Source: Wurfbainia villosa
Taxonomy: Eukaryota; Streptophyta; Magnoliopsida; Zingiberales; Zingiberaceae
DNA: 64,000 nt
Assembly: GCA_025175895.1 (NCBI GenBank)
Contig: CM045990.1
Location: forward strand, 1,674,001-1,738,000
Reading direction: 5' to 3'
Shown here: positions 31,522 to 41,464 of the stretch, in pieces
Layout: every line of letters begins with the position of its first letter
Numbering within the stretch: position 1 is the stretch's first letter
Notes under the pieces: model-generated
Database searches by the model: none
What the model was told of the DNA's origin: nothing
Seen by the model: only the letters and a program-made list of their open reading frames with translations
Position numbers and translations under genes: made by a program

Positions 31522-33093
31522 ATGGCCGGCTTCATCCATCCACCGAAATACAATGGAGATTTTGCTTGGTGGAGGAAACGGATGGAGGTATACCTAGAAA
31601 CCGATTTTGATTTTATGATTATTATAGAAAACGGTTTTGAAATGCCAAGGGATAAAAACAACAAGCAAATTGAGAAGTCAAGGTGGACCCAAGACCAAAT
31701 TAAGGACTTCAAGACAAATCTTGAGGTAATAAAATTACTTAGTGATTTATTACCCAACACTATTTGGTCTAGATTGGGTGACTATAGGGATGCGAAGGAA
31801 TTATGGGAGAAAATAATGAAATTCCAAGAAAATTCCCAATCGGCACAAGTAGAGGAAGATGCCGTGGAAGAAAGCCCATCCACATTTGAAGATGTTGATG
31901 ATTTGGTGGAGACTTCCTCCTCTAGCATTGAGGGGGAGAAAAGAATTTCAACTTCGGAGCCAAGCCAAAATGAAGCATCCACCTCTGGAAGAAGTGAAGA
32001 GGCCTCCACCAACTCCCTAGGTAACTCAAGTGTTGTAATTTTAAATAAAAATCACATAATATGCTTTGAGTGTAGGGAGAAGGGGCATTACAAGAGCAAA
32101 TGCCCTAAATTGGCTAAGGAAAAGGCATCAACACCAAAAGTCAATCCAAAGTCAAAGGATGCCGGTGTTCCCAAACTCAAGAGCAAAGAGCACATTGTGT
32201 GCTTCAAATGCAATCAAAAGGGACACTACCGAAGCCAATGCCCTAGGGGAAGGAAGAAAGGGCAAGAAGGTGCAACTCATGTAGGGGGAGCTCCTAAAGC
32301 TAACCCTAAGGTACATTTACTTAATGCACCTTTAATTTCTAAAGTCAAAAAACATGCTAAGAATTATTTTAGCTCTCTTGCTATTATCAATGAAAAGCAT
32401 GCTAAGAGAAATAATAAGGTTTATTGCTTAGGTGCCAAGCATGTTCATATCTCTAAGGACATACCTAGGACTCAAAACACTAGATATATTTTACCTAGGG
32501 AGTCAATTAGGAGAATTGAAGAAAACTTGGGTGTTAATCCCAAGAAATCTAGGCATATGCCTAAGAAGAAGAACATTTCCCCTAAACCTAATGAAAATTC
32601 AAAATTGAGGAAATTAGAGGTGGAGAACCAAGCCTTGAGGTCAAGGCTAGAAAAATTGGAGAAGACCCTAGCAATAATATCAAACTCGGTTAAGGGGTCT
32701 AATGCACAAAAGTCAAGACCTAGGAAACAAGAAACATCTAAGGGCAAGAAGGGTTTGGGTCACAAACCTATGTCCTACCATAATGTTCCATTTAATTATG
32801 GAACCACATATAGGTCTAGTAAAACCAAGACTAATAGGAAAGTCATCCCTAAGTCTAGCCATGGTATGTGTTTAGTGGCTAACACCTCAAAGAAATCAAA
32901 TGTAGTCACTAAGAAGGTCAATGGAGGAGTCACCTCTAGAGTTGCTCTAGGAAAGACCCAAAAGACTATGGCTTCAAAACCTAAAAGGGTCATTAGGAAG
33001 GTATCTAGGGAAGTTATCCCTAGAGAATACCTTGTTAACCCAAGGAGCTCCAATAGATATTGGGTTCCTAAAAGCGTGATCGATTCACGCTAA
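31522..33093 (+). CDS. gag: Gag of element C (intact, 523 aa)
   Basis: Nucleocapsid-type structural protein of a non-autonomous copia element, expected to bind and package element RNA in cytoplasmic particles. Residues 1-105 match the start of UBN2/DUF4219 Gag (WWRKRMEVYLETDFDF, DAKELWEKIMKF). The capsid core that follows in element G is missing and replaced by an acidic Ser/Glu region (110-165). Zinc knuckles are at 181-194 and 227-240 (both CX2CX4HX4C). A coiled coil spans about 359-390 (KLEVENQALRSRLEKLEKTL). The tail is strongly basic, and the protein ends YWVPKSVIDSR. No protease follows. The ATG lies 58 bp after the LTR. It is the only uninterrupted gag of this subgroup in the window. 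Confidence 0.92.
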   Translation: MAGFIHPPKYNGDFAWWRKRMEVYLETDFDFMIIIENGFEMPRDKNNKQIEKSRWTQDQIKDFKTNLEVIKLLSDLLPNTIWSRLGDYRDAKELWEKIMKFQENSQSAQVEEDAVEESPSTFEDVDDLVETSSSSIEGEKRISTSEPSQNEASTSGRSEEASTNSLGNSSVVILNKNHIICFECREKGHYKSKCPKLAKEKASTPKVNPKSKDAGVPKLKSKEHIVCFKCNQKGHYRSQCPRGRKKGQEGATHVGGAPKANPKVHLLNAPLISKVKKHAKNYFSSLAIINEKHAKRNNKVYCLGAKHVHISKDIPRTQNTRYILPRESIRRIEENLGVNPKKSRHMPKKKNISPKPNENSKLRKLEVENQALRSRLEKLEKTLAIISNSVKGSNAQKSRPRKQETSKGKKGLGHKPMSYHNVPFNYGTTYRSSKTKTNRKVIPKSSHGMCLVANTSKKSNVVTKKVNGGVTSRVALGKTQKTMASKPKRVIRKVSREVIPREYLVNPRSSNRYWVPKSVIDSR

Positions 33094-33116
33094 ATGAGTT
33101 AGGGTGTGTCAACCCA

Positions 33117-33440
33117 ATAAAGTAGGTTTGGCATTAGATGCCTTTCCCTTCTTCAGCAACTCCAGATAGTGCTTGCAGTATCTCTTCTAGTGACCCTCCT
33201 TGCCACAGTGATGGCAAGTGCCCTTTGGTGTCGGTTCTTCCTTCTTGACCTTTTTCTTCCCTTTGTCTCTTTTGTTTGACTTCCTTTTAGAACCTTTCTT
33301 AGAGGAATCAACCAACATCACAACCTTTTGTTCCTTAGTAACAAAAGACTCCACTATTTTGAGCATGTTAATCAATTCGGGTATAGTGGACTCACTCTTG
33401 TCATCTGATAGTTCATTACAAATTGTGAATAACTATTAGT
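33117..33440 (-). pseudogene. gag: gag fragment of element I
   Basis: The minus-strand frame gives INMLKIVESFVTKEQKVV, a Lys-rich stretch and a zinc knuckle CHHCGKEGH, which runs into a stop where Trp is expected and then continues KRYCKHYLELLKKGKA. It is typical of the end of copia Gag, just before the protease. No more of the polyprotein is present. Confidence 0.75.
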
Positions 33441-34224
33441 CAAACTATGCAGAATTAAGTGATTACTTAAGTTATGCTCATCAAACCTTGCTCAGTTTCT
33501 CTTGAGTTAGCTCACACTGTAATGTTGTAGTAGCCCTTGTATTTGCTTGGGATATTTTCTTTACGTCACTAGTCCACTTGTTAAAGCTTAAGTGTTGACC
33601 ATTTCATCTCTAGGTAGGTTGAAGTTGTCTTTATCCGATCCATTTCTCTATTTCATTCATGGGATAACATTCCATCCTTCCCTTTTAATAGGTAAAATTG
33701 TTATCATCAAAAAGAGGAGAACGAGAAGTAATGTAATCTTTCTACAAAGTCATGAAAATAGATCTCCAAGATCGAAATGTCACCTTTTCAAGCAAGTGTT
33801 TTAGTTAAAGTTGTTTAGTGATGAGTATTTAGGGTTAAGGTTAAGGAAATAGGGTAGGTTTAGGTAGGGTCAGATTTAGGCTTGAATTTTAAATTAAGAT
33901 TTAACCCATGTATAATTGCAAGTTTGATCCTAGGTTAGATTCAAACTTAGCTTTGGATCCACCAAGTAGTTTCTTTTAAAGTAAATTTCCAAGTTATGGT
34001 GAGTCACATGGGGCATTCTTAAAGTAGCTGCATGCGTTAGATATAATTTTCTTAAATTTAACCATCCAAGAAACTTAGTACTAAGCCTTGATATAACTAG
34101 TCCAGAGTAAGGTAAGGTAGTTTTAGTTAGTTTGACTCAGTTAATTGAACAAGGTATTATCTCTTTTATCCAACCTAGACATACATTAAGTTGAACTTTC
34201 CTAACTTGCTATAAGCTCACGCTA
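33441..34224 (-). other. decayed interior of element I
   Basis: AT-rich with no clear frame. By position it should be the gag N-terminal half and leader, but I cannot recognise it. Confidence 0.4.
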
Positions 34225-34588
34225 CTCTGGTGCCAATTGATAGGACTGAAATAACAATAAAAGGGGGTGAATGTCATTATTTAAGAATTAAGTTGATAGT
34301 AAATATAAATAAAACTTGATTAGACAGAGTAAATATAAGTAGAGTAATGTAAATAGAAAATATATTTAAGCAGAGAAAAAGTAAAGTGACACAATGTATT
34401 TAACATGCTTCGACCTCCTTCTTGAGTTCATATTCTAAGGTCTATAATTCATCACATTGGTCAATCGAAATAATAACTACTATACTTTCTCCTTTTAGAA
34501 GATCTAAAAGTAGAGAAACCTCTTACAAAAGATATACAAGTATTGTGTAATAAGAGTAAAAATAATAAGGCGATAAATATGTATATTG

Positions 34589-36217
34589 TGTTGGTGCAAT
34601 CGGCTCAGGTCACAATTGACCAGACTCGAGTTGGACTCGAGTAGTATTTTGATGTTTGACAATATTTTGGAAAGATTGTTGGTGCAATCGATCCGGGTCA
34701 TGATTGACCGGACTCGAGTTTGACTCGAGTGGTATTTTGATATTTGACGATGATTTGACCATTATTTGACTATATGGTTGACATAGGGTTGACCATATGA
34801 TGGAGAAGTCCAAGTCTTGTGTACTTGGCATGGAAAATCCAAGTGGGACACTTGGCAATGGGAAAGTCCAAGTCATGGGTACTTGGCATGGAAAGTCCTA
34901 GAATGGGTCTTGGCAAGGGAAAGTCCAAGCTTGAGTCTTAGCAAATGGAAAGTCCAACATGAGTTGGCAAGGGAAGTCCAAGGGGTGATATTGGTGGTGT
35001 AAAGTCTAAGAAGGAATCTTGACAGCATAAATCTAATGGTTGACAACGTAAAGTCCAAGTGGTAGTCTTGGCAACGTAAGTCCAATGTGCCTTGGTGGGA
35101 TAGACCACATTAGCATGACAATAGCCGATGGATGCACCTGAAGGCTAGCATATTGATTAACAAGTCATGGATGACTTGGAGGGATCTGATAGGCATAAGG
35201 CTGATGGAGGTGTCTAGAAGGCTTAGGTCTAGGCTAAGGGTGATCTAGCAAGTATGAGAGCATCACACTTGGTGTTAAACCTCATGATTGAGGTTAACAG
35301 TCGACTGGGGCTTTGGACCAGTCGACTGGTCAAGTGTTTTGACACTTGGCAGCCGAGTCGACTTGCAGGAGTCGACTAGGATTATGGCCAGTCGAACTGC
35401 TCAGACTTGACTAGTGTTCGACTGCAGGAAATAGCCTGACAGTCGATTGCCAACATTGGGTAGTCGACTGATGGCTTGAGCAATCGACTGTCATGGATGG
35501 CAGTCGACTACTGATCGGGGTTACGGGAGCAGAATGCTTGGTAGCCGACTGGTCAATCGGCTACGACCCTGGTAGTTGGCTAATGGGTATTGGCAGTCGA
35601 TTGCCAGTGTAACCGTTGGCTTGGATGCCAACATGGATTAAGTCATTGTCTCACAACGGTACTGTTGGCAGTCGATTAGGCCCTTAAGGCAGTTGACTAT
35701 CAGGCGCGAATCTAGCCCGATGTAGGCATAAAAGGAGTAGCTCGTGGAGGATTTGGGCAGCAATTTTTGGGGTGATTTTAGAGGGGAATTGCTGCTGCAT
35801 TCCAGACCTTCAAGGCCAATCCAAAGCAATCAACAAGCAAGCAATCCAAAGTTCTTGTGTAAAGTGTTCTTTACTTGTTTTGTGTATTGGTTAGTTTTTC
35901 TTATTGTATTTCTATTGTATTATTGTTTTAATCTTTGTACGAGGTTTCTTCACCTCCAATGTGTTGTCGAGAAGGAGCATTATTGTTTAGTGGTGTTGTT
36001 TGCATTACTAGGGCTCATTCGAGCCCAACCCGTGGAGTAGGAATCTTGAGATTTCGAACCACATTATATCGATTATGTAATTGTGTTCTTGTGTTTTTGT
36101 TTATGTTTTTCTATTATTTCTGTTGTGTACTAATCAAATTGTAGCAAGCATGCGAACGAATTCCATCGACGTACGAAATGCTATTCACCCCCTCTAGAAA
36201 CGGTCAAATTCCCTACA
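34589..36217 (+). repeat. 5' LTR of element F
   Basis: 1629 bp, TGTTGGTGCAATCGGC...CCCTACA. The first 88 bp (34589-34676) are a partial duplicate of the next stretch: a second TGTTGGTGCAATCG begins at 34677 preceded by GGAAAGAT. The CCAAG...CTTGG hairpin minisatellite covers 34805-35095, and GTCGAC-type palindromes cover 35300-35700. Confidence 0.92.
35726..35735 (+). promoter_or_regulatory. TATA box of element F 5' LTR
   Basis: GCATAAAAGG just downstream of the palindrome-rich region. The matching 3' LTR copy is near 61597. Confidence 0.55.
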
Positions 36218-36219
36218 AG

Positions 36220-36231
36220 TGGTATCAGAGC
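36220..36231 (+). promoter_or_regulatory. Primer-binding site of element F
   Basis: TGGTATCAGAGC two bases after the 5' LTR. Confidence 0.9.
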
Positions 36232-38989
36232 GAGGCCGCTCTTCATTTGGACTAACCGCCAAGAGAGCACCGCTAGAGGGTGAAGAAGAAGATAAAGTTT
36301 GAAGAAAGACTAGGATGATACATTAACACTCCGATTCCATACACCTTCTATGGACAAGAAGGGTTTGAGAAATGGAGGGCACAAATGGAGAACTTCTTCA
36401 TGATGGACTTTGAAGATTGGATGATCATAGTGAAGGGGGTTGAAGTCCCAAGGGGTCCAAAAGGTGGATACCTCAAGAAGAAGAGATGGACCGAAGAGCA
36501 AGTCCAAGCCTTCGAAATAAATGATAAGGTAATGCAATTGATATTAAATTCATTACCTAACGATATTGTTTCTAGGTTAGGTGAATTTCTAGATGCCAAG
36601 GAGCTATGGGAAAAATTGGCCAAACTCCATGAAGAATCATCCATGGCTCAAGTAGAAAGAGAGCCCGAAGAAGAAGAAAGCTCTTCCTCACAAGAAAGCG
36701 AGGATTCAGAAGTTGATAGGGAATTAACATCTGAATCGAGATCGGTGGAAGAAGAGGTAGAAGTAGAAGAAGTCTCCACCTCTAGGATTGAGGGGGAGGA
36801 GATTAGATCACTGGAGCAACCTTAAGAGGAACCATCAACCTCCGGTCGAGGAGAAGAGGAAGTTCAAGACTCCCCTACCACGGAAGGTAACTCAAGCACA
36901 TTAATTCAAAATAAAAAAACATATTATGTGTTTCGAGTGTAGGGAAGTAGGACATTACAAGAGTAAATATCCTAAAAGAGTTAAGAAAAGTCAACCGACA
37001 CCAAAATCTCAAGAAAAGGCCAAGGATGCTGATGTCCTCACTAGGAAGAGCAAGGGGCACATGGTGTGCTTCAAATGCAACCAAAAAGGGCATTATAGGA
37101 GTCAATGCCCTAGGGGGAGGAAGAAGACTCAAGAGGGAGCATCACATGTAGGGGGAGCCTCTAAGGTAAACCCTAAGATATATTTTAGTAATGTACCTCC
37201 TTTAATTAATTGGCAAAAGCATGCTAGGAATTTTATTGCTATTGCTCATGAACAAAAGCATGCTAGAAATAGATTTTATTGCCTAGGTGCAAAATCATGT
37301 AATATTTCAACTAAGGAGAAATTTGGGACTAATGTCCCTAGAAAAATTCTACCTAAGGCAAGTATTAAGAAAATAGAAGATCATTTAGGCTTTAATGCTA
37401 AGAAATATAGACATATGCCTTGGAAGAGCAAGAATACTCAAGGAAATAATGGGCCCACCAAATTAGAAAAATTAGAATTAGAGAACCAAATATTGAGGTG
37501 CTTGAAAAACTTGAAAAGACCCTTGCAAGGATGCAAAATTCAATTAAAGGGTCTAGGAGTCAAAGTCAAAGGTGTAAGTGTTGGGAAAATTCTGGATCTG
37601 ACATTCACAACATCGCGGGCGAATATTTCACACAACCGCAGTGGAAACTATAATTATAAACTGGATCCCACCAGAGATCCATGCAAAACTATATACGTCG
37701 TTTCGTACCCTACTTTTCTAGATCTTATCTAGAAAGAGAAGTATACCTTCGATGCGTGCCCTTCGCAATTCCGCTTTTCCAAACACTGTCGAATCTCAAT
37801 ACGATAAGGATAACCATATCTCTAAGGTATCCACACTGACACCCGACCATTTTTGAGTCACGTTATGCTAGCAACCCCTAGCAAAACACCAAGAACCCTT
37901 TGGAAGAAGAAGGAGAGGAAGGAGAGGGATGAGAGAACTTTTCTCTAGGCTTTTTGCTTGAACATTGGAACACCCAAAATCCTTGGCCCCTACTTGTTTT
38001 GCACGTTCAAAGCAATTTTAAGCCACTAGCCATAAATTCCCATTATCTCCCCATTAAGAAGACTCTTAATACCAAGACCCTTGGTATTCTTCTTCATCAT
38101 GAATACCAAGGCCCTTGGTATTCCCATGCATGATTAATCACATTAATCATGCATGATGATGATGAATCATCTTCCATGGTTCAACTTGAGTCTAACTCAT
38201 TTTTAACCAGTTTGAGTCTAACTCAAGTCTTGGCCATATGCTAAATTGTCTTTTAGTCCAACTAAAAGAAATCATCTCCAAAATAGAATGTCATTTGTGT
38301 GTGACCCTACAGGCTCTTGTAACGTTGGCAATGTATCTAAAATAATTTTAGATACATAAGCAATGAGCGACATCTAGCAATACATCATTGCTACCCAAGT
38401 TACAAGATCGTCGAGATCCGACAACCTTTCCGTGACTATTATCATATGTGACAGTGTCCTTCTATCTCTGATATCTTAGATCGATCAATGAGACATAAAC
38501 CGTGTCATCCCCTTATCGATCTTTATGTTTCTTGATCCCCAAGTAGACTCACTTAAACAAATGAGCTCAATATCTCATATTGACTCATTTGAGCATGGCC
38601 ATGCATTTCGTGGTCCTACTCTATCAAGAGGGCAAAGATATCACTCCCGTCATATGGGAGGGATAAATCCCATCTACATCACCCACACCCCTTGCATAAT
38701 TCATTACATACCCAGTGATCGCCGTTATAGTGCACCCTATTATAGTGTGACGTTAGACGATACCAAAGTACATAACTCCTTTTATAGGGAACCGTAGTGA
38801 CTTCAGGTCTAAGGACTAGTCATACCAATAATCACATGAGAAAGTATATGACACTCATATAATGATCCATGCCACTTTCTCATGGCGGGTCAATTCAGTA
38901 TATATATTCTTCAATATATATACCCATGTGTCAATGTGATATCACATATCCATGACTTGTGAGATCAAGTCATCCATTGACCTACATGC

Positions 38990-40208
38990 TATTGGGGGAT
39001 CGAAATGGCCGGCTAGAGGGGGGTGAATAGCCCTCGTTCGTTGGATGTCGTATTTTGCTCGTCTACAAAACGTTAGCGTAAGCGGAATATGCAAATATAA
39101 ATAAAGACAAAGCAAAAGATAAACAAACAATACAAACACCGAGATGTAACGTGGTTCACGGTTACGCCGCTAATCCACGGTCCGATTCGTCCACGGTGAA
39201 TCACTCCGCCAAAGCCAATCACTATTGGTCTCTCCTTTGCACCAAGCTAGGTGGAGGTAACCTTTACAATCAAGATCACTCTTCTTACAATAAGATTGAA
39301 GTAAAAGCAAGTAAGAAGAGTAGGGAATCGTGTATGGCACTTTGGGAGAAGTTTAGAGCTTAAGCATTAGCCTCCCAAAGCTCCATCCCCTTCCTTTTTA
39401 TAGAGGAAGAGGGTTTCTTCCCGTTGACACAGGATCAGTCGACTGATCCCGTAGCCGTTGCCCAATAACGGCCGCTTTCCACGTTGGATTCCATCCAACG
39501 GTATTGGCATCAGTCGACTGATATTACCATCAGTCGACTGGTGCTCGATCAGTCGAGTCCTCAACGAGGTCGACTCCATTCTGTGCCCGTGCACAGTGCC
39601 ATCAGTCGACTGCCGTCCCTTAGCAGTCGACTGATCAAGCCATCAGTCGACTGACCATTTTTGGCAGTCGACTGATCAACTTGATCCAGCCATATTAGAC
39701 CAGTCGATCGAACCATCGACTCAGAGCAGTCGACTGCCATTCCATGGCAGTCGACTGGTGTCGGGAAATCCCATCCGACACTTAGCCAAATGGCCAAGTT
39801 TCACCTACGAGCTACTACCCCTTCCCGGGTTACATTCGCTCACTCTCATCCCTCGGAGTCCCTCGCCTTCGAAGTTCTCTTCGTTCGCGGCCACGTCCCT
39901 CGGCAGCATCAGGCGCACGGCTCTGCAATGCTCCTTCGCGTCTCTTGCCTCGAAGTCTACTTCCTCCAGCTTCACTCCAAGCTCCTCGTCCGGCGGTCCC
40001 TCGGATGCTCCAAGCGCACGGCTTCCGCAAAGCAATCCTTCACCGACTCAAGGATCGAGTCATGAGATGTGAAACTCGCCATGCCTCCATGTGCGAATTA
40101 CTAAGTCCTGCACGACTTCAACGCACATATCAAATCAACATAACAAACTAACTTAAACCCTTTGCCACACACATCAAAACCTAATCATGGCAAGAGATTG
40201 CCCTAACA
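38990..40208 (-). repeat. 3' LTR of element G
   Basis: 1219 bp. Nine perfect CAGTCGACTG palindromes occur between about 39430 and 39765. The TATA box, on the minus strand CTATAAAAAGG, is at 39393-39403. Confidence 0.93.
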
Positions 40209-41464
40209 ATCTCCCCCTTTTTGATGTGTGGCAATCCGTTTAAGTTAGGTAAAAATATTTGACAAAAATTTCTAAGGTAAGAAAGCATGTAAACATAAAC
40301 ATGATATAGCAACATGCAACTCCCCCTTAATCCATGAAACTCTCTCTCTCTCTATCATAATTTACTTAAACATAATCATTTCTCCCCCTTTGACACCATC
40401 AAAAAGATTAACACTAAGTTATAAACTCATGACATCAAGTATAATAGAAGGAAAATACCAAAAATTAGTCTAAAACCTGAATTCGGCCTTAACTAGTCTG
40501 ATTTTCAGGCCACCAGTCGACTGGTTCAGACTACCAGTCGACTGGCACGCGAATTTCAGAACTTTCTGATTTTCGGACCGAATTTCAGAAATGCATTAAA
40601 AATTCCAGAAAATTCAAAAAATTATGAAATTTGGGGAACATATTTCTTGTAAGATTCTTTATCAGTGAAAAATATGTCTTCATGAAAAATCATTATATTT
40701 TCACGTATTTGCCAAAAATCCAAAAGGTTTAAAAACCACTAGGTTTTTGATCATGTGAGTATCAAGTTTAACACCTAGTTTTAGTTCCAATTGTTTCAAA
40801 ACATGAATACATAGATTTTAGATTAAGAAATTGTTTTGAAAACATATGAAATATCCAACCATGATCTTTGGGAAATATGTCTATGAATTAAACATAAGTC
40901 TTCCCCATGATTGGTCTATTATTGCTATTTTGATACTTTAAATGACCATCTAAATGCCATAGACATTATGGACATTTGTATCATCCTAATATCTCACCCA
41001 TGCTAAGTTTTCAATAAAAGTAGCCTATGGTGAGTGTGAGATGCATCCTAGGGGGTATTTGTATATGCTTAACCATTATATTCATACAATTCTATCAAGG
41101 TTAAGTATCAACCTAACAATCAACATGATCATAAAGACATATATGACTTAAATTTATATTATGACACATGTATTCATCAAATTGTAATCATGCATTAGGT
41201 ATTATATCATGATTATAAGCAAAATATCACCTAAGGCATGATTTAACCCTATTTCTCATGATGATGTGCCAAATTTCAAAATCATAAATCATGATTGCAA
41301 ACATACATAACAATTACATTAATCATCATGATTTAAGCATTATTAACTATTTATAGGCACGTTATCATCACCTAACACTATTTCAAAAATGTTGTCCCGC
41401 CATCCTAAGTCAACCAAAATATGATATAGATCAATTGCATATGGTTGACTACCCTAGGGGTTTT
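40209..41464 (-). other. 3' noncoding region of element G with three polypurine tracts
   Basis: Next to the LTR is AAAAAGGGGGAGAT (minus strand; plus strand 40209-40224). Further tracts AAGGGGGA (about 40321-40328) and AAAGGGGGAGAAAT (about 40380-40393) lie inward. The rest is AT-rich with no gene. Confidence 0.8.

Larger units (their letters stand above)
30079..33115 (+). mobile_element. Element C: gag-only LTR element lacking its 3' part
   Basis: LTR (30079-31464), primer site, intact gag (31522-33093), then homology stops at about 33115, 20 bp after the gag stop, where a minus-strand copia remnant begins. The LTR is preceded by GGGAGAT (30072-30078), which is the end of this family's polypurine tract rather than D1 sequence. 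The LTR therefore has a polypurine tract on its left and a primer site on its right. Confidence 0.88.
33117..34588 (-). mobile_element. Element I: minus-strand copia remnant (gag end, leader, partial LTR)
   Basis: Minus-strand order: partial LTR (34588 to 34238, on the plus strand starting TGATAGGACTG), a degenerate primer site (TTGGCACCAGAG on the minus strand, about 34225-34236), a decayed stretch, and a gag fragment at 33117-33440. The LTR is cut by element F at 34588, and the gag end is joined directly to element C at about 33116. The LTR carries the TTCACCCCC block shared with many plant copia LTRs. Confidence 0.7.

Noticed and set aside
33187..33375. Zinc-knuckle frame as a separate small host protein
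   Set aside because: It has the features of copia Gag just before the protease and lies next to a copia LTR and primer site on the same strand.
39430..39765. CRISPR-like repeat array from the recurring CAGTCGACTG
   Set aside because: The repeats are 10 bp palindromes with irregular spacing in a plant LTR; there are no cas genes and no uniform spacers.
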